The notes: a model not told the origin generated them from the sequence alone. A stretch of 6,095 nucleotides of DNA from VGDP01 sp964530335 (GCA_964530335.1 CAZGYG010000113.1:1-6095), one strand, 5' to 3'; counted from the stretch's first letter, positions 1 through 5,950 are shown. A program made the numbers and translations.

Positions 1-568
1 CCCTGCCGTGGGCGTCGGCGCGGACGGCCAGGTCGAGCGGCGGCTCGGCCAGGTGCAGTGTCGCGATCGCGCGCGCGGTCGCCTCGCCGTGGCTGGCGGC
101 CCAACGCCGCCACAGCCAGTCCGGGGTCGCCGCGCGCGGCGCGTCGAGCCGGGCAAGGCGTTCGGCGCCCTCGCGCGCGAGCCGGCGCAGCACGGCGTTG
201 ATCAGCCCCTTGTACGGGCCGAGCCCGAGCGCCTCGGCCGAACGCACCGCGCCGTCGACCGCGGCGTGCGCCGGCGTACCCAGCACGACGAGCTGGGCCG
301 CGCCCAGCCGCAGCACGTGGCGTGCCCGGCGGGCCCGGGCCGGCAACGGCCGTTCGAGGCAGCCGTCGATCAGGGCATCGAGCGGGCCTAGCCAGCGCAG
401 CGTCGCCATCGCGAGCGTGCGCACGAACGCGCGGTCCCGCTCGGCCAACGCCCCGAGTCCGGCGTGAGAGCCGAACGCCTGATCGAACGCGCGCAGCCGT
501 TCGAGCACGGCTTCGACCAGATCGAACGCGATCGCGCGCGCCGCTTCGCCCGGCGCGGCCGGGCTCAC
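1..568 (-). CDS. rsmB: 16S rRNA (cytosine-C5) methyltransferase RsmB, N-terminal part (runs off left edge)
   Basis: This is the first 189 codons of RsmB (Sun/Fmu), which in the characterised enzyme methylates C967 of 16S rRNA using S-adenosylmethionine. Visible residues about 8-135 form a NusB-like RNA-binding domain, with the characteristic stretches RHVLRLGAAQLVVLGTPAHA (84-103) and YKGLINAVLRRLA (119-131). They are followed by the linker signature PDWLWRRW (149-156) and the start of the next domain (PLDLAVRAD). The SAM-binding methyltransferase domain with its catalytic cysteines lies beyond base 1 and cannot be checked. The family is usually about 430-450 residues, so less than half is present. 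The start is GTG at 566-568, one base after the htpX stop and preceded by a GGGG stretch suited to ribosome binding; no in-frame ATG lies close upstream. The near-overlap implies co-transcription and possibly translational coupling with htpX. The identification is secure; the exact start is likely. Confidence 0.9.
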   Translation of the reverse strand, partial: MSPAAPGEAARAIAFDLVEAVLERLRAFDQAFGSHAGLGALAERDRAFVRTLAMATLRWLGPLDALIDGCLERPLPARARRARHVLRLGAAQLVVLGTPAHAAVDGAVRSAEALGLGPYKGLINAVLRRLAREGAERLARLDAPRAATPDWLWRRWAASHGEATARAIATLHLAEPPLDLAVRADAHGR

Positions 569-569
569 G

Positions 570-1421
570 TCAACCCCACGGGCCCTGGGCGCCGGCCATG
601 GCGCGCAGCCGGCGGATGCGCTCGGCCACCGGCGGATGTGTGGCGAACAGCCCATCGACCGCGTGGGCGTGCAGCGGGTTGACGATGAACAGGTGCGCGG
701 TCGCCGGGTTGCGCTCGGCGTCGGTGTTGTCGACGCGTCCCGCCGCCTCGGCCAATCGTTCAAGCGCGGCGGCGAGCCACAGCGGCTGGCCGCTGATCTC
801 GGCGCCTACCCGGTCGGCCTCGTACTCGCGCGCCCGGCTGATGGCGAGCTGGACCAGCATGGCCGCGAGCGGCGCCACGATCATGACCAGCAGAACGCCG
901 ACCAGGCCCAGCGGATTGTTGCGGCCGCGGCCGAAGACGAAAGCGAAGTTCGCCAGCATGCCGAGCGCGCCGGCGATCGTCGCGGTCACGGTCATGGTCA
1001 GGGTGTCGCGGTTCCTGATATGCGCGAGCTCGTGGGCCAGCACGCCCGCGGTCTGCTCGCTGTCGAGCGCGCGCATCAGCCCGGTGGTCACCGCGATCGC
1101 CGCGTGGTCCGGGTCGCGCCCGGTGGCGAAGGCGTTGGGCTGCGGGTTGTCGATCACGTAGACGCGGGGAGTAGGCAGGCCGGCGCGCTCGGCGAGCTGC
1201 TCGACCAGGCCGACCAGGTCCGGCGCCTCGGCGCGTCCGACCTCGCGCGCCCGGTACATGGCCAGAACCATGCGGTCGGCGTTCCAGTACGCGAACCCGT
1301 TCATGGCCAGCGCCGCGAGGAACGCGACGACCATGCCGCCCTCGCCGCCGATCGAGTAGCCGGCGGCCAGGAACAACCCGGTCAAAGCGGCGAGCAACAG
1401 CGCCGTGCGCGCGACGTTCAT
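570..1421 (-). CDS. htpX: Membrane zinc metalloprotease HtpX (M48 family)
   Basis: HtpX is an inner-membrane, zinc-dependent endopeptidase that helps remove misfolded membrane proteins alongside FtsH. The 283-residue length fits the family. Two hydrophobic segments occupy roughly residues 5-24 and 28-46. The zinc motif HELAH is at 130-134, with catalytic Glu131. The downstream SRAREYEAD motif (195-203) supplies the expected third ligand, Glu199, in the ExxxD arrangement. Two more hydrophobic stretches (about 145-164 and 171-194) lie between the motifs. NPQPNAFATG (92-101) and the C-terminal FATHPPVAERIRRL (259-272) are also typical. The ATG at 1419-1421 has a GAGG ribosome-binding site ten bases upstream. 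A sigma-32-like promoter lies in the divergent gap, fitting the stress induction known for E. coli htpX. It is followed immediately by rsmB. All key residues are present and no defect is seen. Confidence 0.96.
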   Translation of the reverse strand: MNVARTALLLAALTGLFLAAGYSIGGEGGMVVAFLAALAMNGFAYWNADRMVLAMYRAREVGRAEAPDLVGLVEQLAERAGLPTPRVYVIDNPQPNAFATGRDPDHAAIAVTTGLMRALDSEQTAGVLAHELAHIRNRDTLTMTVTATIAGALGMLANFAFVFGRGRNNPLGLVGVLLVMIVAPLAAMLVQLAISRAREYEADRVGAEISGQPLWLAAALERLAEAAGRVDNTDAERNPATAHLFIVNPLHAHAVDGLFATHPPVAERIRRLRAMAGAQGPWG

Positions 1422-1452
1422 GGTGGTTCGGCCTCGTCAGGACCAACGCAGT

Positions 1453-1480
1453 CTCGTATGTATGGGCTCGTATGTATGGG
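1453..1480. repeat. Perfect 14-bp tandem duplication in the htpX/sdhAF4 divergent promoter
   Basis: The unit CTCGTATGTATGGG occurs twice head to tail, at 1453-1466 and 1467-1480, with no mismatch. The flanking bases do not extend the repeat. On the minus strand each copy opens with CCCATACAT, the shape of a sigma-32 -10 box. Only the copy at 1467-1480 sits at proper distance from the CTTGAC box. On the plus strand the copies create extra ATGs (1458, 1476) in frame with sdhAF4, but neither has a ribosome-binding site. Confidence 0.85.
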
Positions 1481-1499
1481 ACCGTCACCCAGGGTCAAG
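1472..1499 (-). promoter_or_regulatory. Candidate heat-shock (sigma-32/RpoH) promoter for htpX
   Basis: On the minus strand CTTGAC (1499-1494) is followed, after 13 bases, by CCCATACAT (1480-1472). The E. coli RpoH consensus is CTTGAA, 13-15 bases, CCCCATNT, so both boxes and the spacing fit closely. The predicted transcript would begin about 40 bases ahead of the htpX ATG. The -35 box overlaps the ribosome-binding region of the divergent sdhAF4 gene. The boxes and spacing are seen in the sequence; the heat-shock role is inferred from the consensus and from known htpX regulation in E. coli. A housekeeping promoter reading TTGACC with 16-17 bp spacing is an alternative, but its -10 would be poor. 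Confidence 0.5.
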
Positions 1500-1502
1500 C
1501 CG

Positions 1503-1694
1503 ATGGCCGACACCAAGCCGCCCGCGACCCCCGCTCCGGACCCGACCTCGCCGGCGCCACGAGGCTCACCGCTCGCGCGTCCAGAAAACGTCCGTCCCGC
1601 GCCCGCCCGTCCCGCCGAGATCGGCGGCGCGCCTGGCCCCGACCCGACCCGCTATGGCGACTGGCAACACAAGGGCCGGGTCAGCGATTTCTGA
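1503..1694 (+). CDS. sdhAF4: Succinate dehydrogenase assembly factor 4 family protein (DUF1674)
   Basis: A 63-residue protein. The disordered N-terminus is rich in proline and alanine (about residues 1-36). The conserved C-terminal block reads EIGGAPGPDPTRYGDWQHKG (39-58) and then RVSDF, the hallmark of DUF1674/SdhAF4. Eukaryotic SdhAF4 binds flavinylated SdhA, limits its reactive-oxygen production and promotes assembly with SdhB. The same role for the bacterial protein is inferred by homology. The start is ATG 1503, with AGGG (1491-1494) eight bases upstream. ATGs at 1458 and 1476 are in frame but lack a ribosome-binding site and come from the tandem repeat, so they are less likely. The gene is divergent from htpX, and DUF1674, htpX and rsmB are commonly close together in alphaproteobacteria. 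It is short and easily missed, being buried in a longer spurious frame that crosses htpX. Confidence 0.88.
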   Translation: MADTKPPATPAPDPTSPAPRGSPLARPENVRPAPARPAEIGGAPGPDPTRYGDWQHKGRVSDF

Positions 1695-1739
1695 ACGGGC
1701 CGAAGGCACCGCCGACGGAAACGCACCGTGCCCACGGAC

Positions 1740-1850
1740 TTGCATTATTTCACAAAAATGTATCTTATAACGATCATATACGGCAAAAATGAATTTTCAG
1801 TCGACTTTATAAGACAATTTTATGCTAGGATGCCCGCATAGGATACGGCG
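1740..1850 (+). promoter_or_regulatory. AT-rich promoter/operator region of the AbiEi-Fic gene
   Basis: Base composition drops sharply to mostly A/T at about 1740-1825 in an otherwise very GC-rich window. An 8-bp inverted repeat, TCTTATAA (1763-1770) and TTATAAGA (1807-1814), has arms 36 bases apart. Each arm overlaps a -10-like hexamer: TATAAC at 1766-1771 and TATAAG at 1808-1813. CAAAAATG is repeated directly at 1753-1760 and 1784-1791, 31 bp apart, about three helical turns. AGTCGACT (1799-1806) is a perfect palindrome, and TAGGAT occurs at 1826-1831 and 1839-1844. AGGA (1840-1843) lies seven bases before the ATG and serves as the ribosome-binding site. The repeats are seen directly. That they are operators bound by the gene's own winged-helix domain is inferred from AbiEi-type antitoxins, which autoregulate through inverted repeats. 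Which -10 is used cannot be decided by eye. Confidence 0.5.
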
Positions 1851-3347
1851 ATGGCGCAAAAAACGCTCGACGACCTCCCCGAGGTCTTCGTCTCGACGAC
1901 GGCGTTGAGCCCGATCGTGAACCGGGCGCTGCGCAAGGGCGTGCTGCGCAAGATCGGCCCGCGTCTCTACACCAAGAATCTGGACGATGCGCCCGAGCGG
2001 ATCGTTCGGCGCAATCTGTGGCATCTGGTCAGCAGCTACGTGCCCGGTGCGCTGGTCGCCGACCGCACGGCCTTGGAGAACGGGCCGGCGAGCGACGGGT
2101 CGATCTTCGTGATCGCCGATCGCACGCGCGACGTGACGCTGCCTGGCATCGTCATCCGGCCGCGTAAGGGCCACGCGCGATTGGAGGACGATCGCCCATT
2201 CATCGGCGACCTCTACCTGTCGTCAGTGCCGCGCGCCTACCTGGAGAACATGGTTGCGTCGCGCGCGCGCGGCGCGGCCATGGCGCACACGCTCTCGCGC
2301 AAGGAGATTGAAGCGCGCCTGGACGACGTACTGCGCCGCGGCGGACCCATCGCGCTCAACGCCCTGCGCGACGACGCGCGCCGCATCGCCGGTGCGCTGA
2401 GGCTCGAGCGGGAGTTCGCCGCGCTCGATCGGCTGATTGGCGCGCTGCTCGGCACGTACCAGGCGCAACTCGAAACGGCGCAAGGCAAGGCGCGTTCCGC
2501 GGGAAGGCCGTTCGATCCCGATCGCCTGCCGCTGTTCGAGGCGCTGCACGCGGCCTTGCGTTCCTGGCCGCGAACGCCACGGCCGATGCGGGCGCTCGGC
2601 GCCGAAGGTCAAGGGACCCTCGCGTTCTTCGAGGCCTACTTCTCCAATTTCATCGAGGGCACCGAGTTCGCGGTGGAGGAAGCCGCCGACATCGTTTTTC
2701 GCGGGGTGATCCCGCGCGCCCGCCCGCAGGATGCCCACGATATCCTGGGGACCTGGCGCGTGGTGAGCGACCCGAGCAAGATGACGCGCACACCTCGTGA
2801 CGCGGTGCACTTCTTGGAGCTGCTGCGCGACCGGCACGCGGCGATCCTGGGCGGCAGACCCGACAAGAAGCCGGGCCAGTTCAAGGAGGAAGCCAATCGG
2901 TTCGGCTCCACCGTGTTCGTCGCGCCGGAACTGGTAAGCGGCACGCTGGAGCGCGGCTTCGAGTTCTACCGCAGTCTGGACGTCGGCTTTGCCCGCGCCG
3001 CGTTCATGACGTTCCTGGTCTCCGAGGTGCACCCGTTCGCCGACGGCAATGGGCGCGTCGCGCGGGTGATGATGAATGCCGAGTTGGTTGCCGAGCGCGA
3101 GGCGCGCATCCTGATCCCGACCGTGTACCGCGACAACTACCTGGTCGCGCTCAATGCCCTGTCGCGATCCGGCAACGCCGATCCTCTCGTGCGCGTCCTC
3201 GACTTCGCCGAGCGCTGGGTCGAAGCGGTGCCGTGGAGCACGGTGCCGGACACTCGATGCGTGCTCGAGGCCTGCCAAGCGTTCGTCGAGTCGGGCCACG
3301 CCGAGAAACTCGGGCTCAGGCTGAGACTGCCGGAGCCGGAGCGATAG
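1851..3347 (+). CDS. Fic-domain protein adenylyltransferase fused to an AbiEi-like antitoxin domain
   Basis: A 498-residue two-part protein. Residues about 11-75 resemble the winged-helix domain of AbiEi-type antitoxins (for example ALRKGVLRKIGPRLYTKN, 26-43). Residues about 84-135 continue in AbiEi style, with a beta-rich segment and SSVPRAYLEN. A helical linker (about 148-245) leads to the Fic part. This has the inhibitory motif SNFIEG (265-270, S/TxxxE-G type; Glu269 would block the gamma-phosphate of ATP), a flap region near 350-362, and the full catalytic motif HPFADGNGR (394-402) with His394, Asp398, Asn400, Arg402 and Arg405. Fic enzymes usually transfer AMP from ATP to target hydroxyls. 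An inhibitory helix N-terminal to the core, within the same chain, marks class II Fic proteins. The gene stands alone behind an AT-rich operator-like region, with no separate antitoxin. Domain assignments are confident; target and cellular role are unknown. Confidence 0.9.
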   Translation: MAQKTLDDLPEVFVSTTALSPIVNRALRKGVLRKIGPRLYTKNLDDAPERIVRRNLWHLVSSYVPGALVADRTALENGPASDGSIFVIADRTRDVTLPGIVIRPRKGHARLEDDRPFIGDLYLSSVPRAYLENMVASRARGAAMAHTLSRKEIEARLDDVLRRGGPIALNALRDDARRIAGALRLEREFAALDRLIGALLGTYQAQLETAQGKARSAGRPFDPDRLPLFEALHAALRSWPRTPRPMRALGAEGQGTLAFFEAYFSNFIEGTEFAVEEAADIVFRGVIPRARPQDAHDILGTWRVVSDPSKMTRTPRDAVHFLELLRDRHAAILGGRPDKKPGQFKEEANRFGSTVFVAPELVSGTLERGFEFYRSLDVGFARAAFMTFLVSEVHPFADGNGRVARVMMNAELVAEREARILIPTVYRDNYLVALNALSRSGNADPLVRVLDFAERWVEAVPWSTVPDTRCVLEACQAFVESGHAEKLGLRLRLPEPER

Positions 3348-3353
3348 ATGTTC

Positions 3354-3380
3354 TTGCTTTGTTCATATACTTGCTATACA
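3354..3380 (+). promoter_or_regulatory. Possible promoter for the thermonuclease gene
   Basis: The gap after the Fic gene is AT-rich for about 35 bases. TTGCTT (3354-3359) and TATACA (3375-3380) could be -35 and -10 boxes, although the 15-base spacer is short. TATACT (3366-3371) is a better -10 match but has no recognisable -35. Transcription from the first pair would start some 25-30 bases before the ATG at 3416. The composition change supports a promoter here; the exact boxes are uncertain. Confidence 0.3.
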
Positions 3381-3415
3381 ACCTGCGTGTGTAAGCGTTC
3401 GCGACGGGGACCGCC

Positions 3416-3883
3416 ATGGCCTTGCGCAAGGTCGGGCTGGCATGGATCGGCGTCATCACGCTGGCGGGGGTGTTGTCCGCATCGTCCCGCGATCGCGCCT
3501 TGCCCGGCCCGATTCCGGCCGAGGTGGTACGCGTGATCGACGGCGATACCCTGGCCGTGCGCGCGCGCATTTGGCTCGACCAGGACGTCACGACCCTGGT
3601 GCGCATCGACGGCATCGACACACCCGAGCTCGACGCCGCGTGCGCCGCCGAGCGCGCCCGGGGCCTGGCGGCGCAAGCGGCGCTGGCCTGGCTGGTCGGC
3701 GCCGATCCGGTCGCCCTGAGCGATGTCGGTTATGACAAGTACGGCGGCCGGGTGCGCGCCAAGGTCACGACCGCGGCCGGCGCCGATGTAGCCGAAAGCC
3801 TGGTCGCGGTCGGTCTGGCGCGCGCTTACGCGGGCGGGGCGCGCCAGCCGTGGTGCGCGGCGGACGGCACGCCGCTGCCGTGA
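3416..3883 (+). CDS. Exported thermonuclease-family (staphylococcal nuclease-like) protein
   Basis: A 155-residue protein of the SNase/TNase family: calcium-dependent phosphodiesterases that cut DNA and RNA in a five-stranded barrel fold. Every catalytic position can be matched to staphylococcal nuclease. VIDGDT (40-45) supplies Asp44 and Thr45. VRIDGIDTPE (62-71) supplies Arg63, Asp68, Thr69 and Glu71. DKYGGR (107-112) supplies Arg112, with one extra glycine compared with DKYGR. ESLVAVGLARAY (127-138) is the conserved C-terminal helix. Residues 1-21 (Lys/Arg, then a hydrophobic run ending VLSASS) look like a signal peptide or membrane anchor, so the enzyme probably works outside the cytoplasm. 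Cys76 and Cys147 could form a disulphide there. The start is ATG 3416, with GGGGA five bases upstream. It may share a transcript with the SPOR gene 48 bases downstream. The physiological role (nutrient scavenging, DNA turnover) is unknown. Confidence 0.88.
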   Translation: MALRKVGLAWIGVITLAGVLSASSRDRALPGPIPAEVVRVIDGDTLAVRARIWLDQDVTTLVRIDGIDTPELDAACAAERARGLAAQAALAWLVGADPVALSDVGYDKYGGRVRAKVTTAAGADVAESLVAVGLARAYAGGARQPWCAADGTPLP

Positions 3884-3931
3884 TGTTGGTGCGCCGTAGG
3901 CAGCGTGCGGGACGTGGCTTAACGTCGCCGT

Positions 3932-4690
3932 ATGAAAGTCTTGCCGCCGGTCGCGGTCCTCGCGTTCGTCCTGCTCACGTGCGCGCCGGGGCTGGGCCGC
4001 TTCGCCTCGCCGGAGGACGACGCGGTGCTGGCGCTGGCGCGCGCGGGCGACGCCGAGGCCCAGGCGGCGCTCGGCGCCATGTTCGAGGACGGGCGCGGCG
4101 GCGCGCCGGATTACGACGCGGCGGCGCTGTGGTATCGGCGGTCGGCCTGGCAGGGCAACGCCTACGCGGCCTACCGGCTGGGCGAGCTCCACGAGCGCGG
4201 CCGTGGCGTCGCGCGCGACCTGGACCAGGCCATGGCATGGTATCGGCGCGCGGCCGAGGCGGGCAACGAATCGGCGGCGTTCCGCCTGGGCCAGCTCTAC
4301 GAGCAAGGCGCGAACGGCCAGCGCGACGTGCGCGAGGCCTTGCGCTGGTACCGCGCCGCCGCCGCCGGCTGGCGGGCGCGGGCGCGCTACCCCCTGGCGC
4401 CCGACTTCGCCCTCGCCGGGGTCGCGCCGGACGACGCCACGACCCAACCGGGGAGCGCCCGGCTGCACCTCGCTTCGTTGCCGAGCGCGGCGGAGGCGGC
4501 AACGGCCTGGACGGCGCTGCAGAACGCCTACCCCGATGTGCTGGGCGGGCTTTCGCTCGAGGTGGTGCCGCTCGACCTCGGCACTGGCGTGTTCCACCAG
4601 GTGCGGGCCGGGCCGCTTAGTCTCGACGCGGCCACGGCCGCGTGCGCGGCGCTGCACGCGCGGGGCCGGTTCTGCCAGCCGGTGCCCTGA
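3932..4690 (+). CDS. Periplasmic Sel1-repeat protein with C-terminal SPOR domain
   Basis: A 252-residue protein. Residues 1-25 look like a signal peptide (MK, then the hydrophobic run VLPPVAVLAFVLLTCAPG). LLTC is a poor lipobox because Thr precedes the Cys. Three Sel1-like repeats follow at about 41-76, 77-112 and 113-146, each with the pattern A..LG..(Y/F/H)E.G and a closing WYRR/WYRA helix with A..G. A linker precedes a SPOR domain at about 176-252, with RLHLASLPSAAEAATAW (177-193), a central beta segment and VRAGPLS...A..AC..L..RG (224-245). SPOR domains bind peptidoglycan lacking stem peptides, often at the division septum. Sel1 repeats are alpha-alpha scaffolds for protein-protein contacts. 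A periplasmic cell-wall adaptor is therefore likely; its partners are unknown. The ATG at 3932 lacks a clear ribosome-binding site but is supported by the signal peptide. It converges with the MFS gene. Confidence 0.88.
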   Translation: MKVLPPVAVLAFVLLTCAPGLGRFASPEDDAVLALARAGDAEAQAALGAMFEDGRGGAPDYDAAALWYRRSAWQGNAYAAYRLGELHERGRGVARDLDQAMAWYRRAAEAGNESAAFRLGQLYEQGANGQRDVREALRWYRAAAAGWRARARYPLAPDFALAGVAPDDATTQPGSARLHLASLPSAAEAATAWTALQNAYPDVLGGLSLEVVPLDLGTGVFHQVRAGPLSLDAATAACAALHARGRFCQPVP

Positions 4691-4709
4691 CGCTCACTTC
4701 CGCCGGTGC

Positions 4710-4724
4710 CGGCGCTTCGCGCCG
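4710..4724. terminator. GC hairpin between convergent genes, possible bidirectional terminator
   Basis: CGGCGC (4710-4715), the loop TTC and GCGCCG (4719-4724) form a perfect 6-bp GC stem in the 39-bp gap between the convergent Sel1-SPOR and MFS genes. No T-run follows on either strand, so it is not a classical intrinsic terminator. In such GC-rich DNA short hairpins arise by chance, so only the position argues for function. Confidence 0.3.
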
Positions 4725-4729
4725 TGACG

Positions 4730-5941
4730 CTATTCGGCCGGCGCCGGTTGGCGCCGCCAGGCGAGGATGGCCTCGTGGCCCGGGCGCGGCGCGGCGGGCA
4801 CGTTGAACGCCAGCGCGAGCGTGGCCGCTGCCATGGCCGCGCCGGCCAGGAACACCGCCGCCGGCGAGATCATCCACAGCGCGCCGAACGCCACGGGAAT
4901 GATCACCGCCGCGATGTGGTTGATCGAGAAGCCGACGCCCGCGGTCGATGCGATGTCGGCCGGGTCGGCGATCTTCTGGAAGTAGGTCTTGATGGCGATG
5001 GCCAGCGCGAAGAACAGGTTGTCGAGCACGTAAAGCCCGCCGGCCAGCCACGGGTCGTCGACCGCGGCGTAGGCCAGGAACACGCCGACCAGCCCGGTGT
5101 ATTCGATGATCAGCGCGCGCCGCTCGCCGAAGCGCTGGATCAGCCGGCCGATCGCCGGGGCCAGCCACATGTTGATCGCGGCGTTCGCCAGGAACAGCGC
5201 CGAGATCAGGCCGACCGTGAAGCCGAACCGTTCGACCATCAGGAACCCGGCGAACACGATGAACATCTGCCGCCGCGCCCCGGCCATGAAGGTCAGCGCG
5301 TAATAGAGCCAGTAGCGCCGGCGCAGCACCAGGGTGCGGTGCTGGCGCACCCGTTCCGGATAGCGCGGCCACAGCGCCCAGCAGCCGAGCGCGACCGCGA
5401 TCGTCAGCCCGCCCGCGCACACGTAGATCGCGACATAGTCGAGCCCGATCGCGTCGAACGCCAGCCACGTCAGCCCGAAGGCCACGATCGAGGCGAACGA
5501 CCCGGCGGCGATGATGCGGCCCAGGGTCTCGGGCGCCTTCGACGCCTCGACCCATTGCAGCGACAGCGAGGTCTGGACCGTCTCGTAGTAGTGGAACCCG
5601 ATCGAGCCGATCACCGTGGTCGCCCACAGCCCGACCGCCGAGGGGAACCAGCCGGTCAGCGCGACGCCGAGCCCGAGCAGCGCCAGCGCGACGTACGCCA
5701 CCGTCTGTTCGGTCATGACCAGCAGCACGGCGACGATGCCGAAGGCGAGGAACCCCGGCACCTCGCGCAGCGATTGCAGGACCCCCATGTCCTGGCCGGT
5801 GAACGCCGCGCGCTCGAGCGCGAAGTTGTTCAGAAGCGCGTTCCACGTGGCGAAGCTCAACGGCACCGCCGCGGCCATGACCAGCAGCAGAACCTCGGGC
5901 CGGCGCCAGCCGCCGCCAAGGAACGATCGGATCCGATCCAT
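4730..5941 (-). CDS. Major facilitator superfamily (MFS) transporter, substrate unknown
   Basis: A 403-residue integral membrane protein. About twelve hydrophobic segments can be counted, near residues 16-37, 60-77, 79-97, 101-118, 144-162, 168-190, 211-233, 240-262, 277-293, 298-318, 333-355 and 360-380. A charged cytoplasmic loop (192-209, ending LRRRY) separates the two halves. GRLIQRFGERR (265-275) between helices 8 and 9 resembles the MFS motif A loop. The matching loop between helices 2 and 3 in the first half is degenerate. Distinctive stretches are SLREVPGFLAFG (57-68), GFHYYETVQTSLSLQW (115-130) and RRQMFIVFAGFLMVERFG (223-240). MFS carriers move small solutes by uniport or ion coupling, but nothing here reveals the substrate. 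The ATG (5939-5941) lies nine bases after the stop of the upstream EamA-type gene, implying one operon. No strong ribosome-binding site is visible, so reinitiation or coupling is possible. Confidence 0.88.
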   Translation of the reverse strand: MDRIRSFLGGGWRRPEVLLLVMAAAVPLSFATWNALLNNFALERAAFTGQDMGVLQSLREVPGFLAFGIVAVLLVMTEQTVAYVALALLGLGVALTGWFPSAVGLWATTVIGSIGFHYYETVQTSLSLQWVEASKAPETLGRIIAAGSFASIVAFGLTWLAFDAIGLDYVAIYVCAGGLTIAVALGCWALWPRYPERVRQHRTLVLRRRYWLYYALTFMAGARRQMFIVFAGFLMVERFGFTVGLISALFLANAAINMWLAPAIGRLIQRFGERRALIIEYTGLVGVFLAYAAVDDPWLAGGLYVLDNLFFALAIAIKTYFQKIADPADIASTAGVGFSINHIAAVIIPVAFGALWMISPAAVFLAGAAMAAATLALAFNVPAAPRPGHEAILAWRRQPAPAE

Positions 5942-5950
5942 CCGAGAGAC

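Noticed and set aside
8..467. Plus-strand open frames across the rsmB region
   Set aside because: The minus strand encodes a clear RsmB N-terminus; the plus-strand products are low-complexity and Arg-rich.
636..1502. Upstream extension of the sdhAF4 frame across htpX
   Set aside because: The open frame continues through htpX on the opposite strand only because stops are rare. The DUF1674 product and ribosome-binding site begin at 1503.
1726..1737. Hairpin CCGT-GCCC-ACGG after sdhAF4 as a terminator
   Set aside because: Only four base pairs and no T-run directly after it; too weak to call.
2223..3299. 358-codon open frame on the minus strand opposite the Fic gene
   Set aside because: It mirrors the codons of a recognisable Fic protein. 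Its product is Arg/Ala/Gly-rich with no domain, as expected for antisense frames in GC-rich DNA.
3932..3990. Lipoprotein signal in the Sel1-SPOR protein (LLTC)
   Set aside because: Thr immediately before the Cys departs from the lipobox (Gly/Ala/Ser expected), so an ordinary signal peptide is more likely.
3374..4657. 427-codon open frame on the minus strand opposite the nuclease and Sel1-SPOR genes
   Set aside because: It spans two well-identified plus-strand genes and their gap, is extremely Arg-rich and resembles no family.
4617..5846. 409-codon open frame overlapping the MFS gene in another minus-strand frame
   Set aside because: The MFS frame has twelve clear membrane helices; this one is Arg/Gly-rich, non-hydrophobic frame-shift noise.
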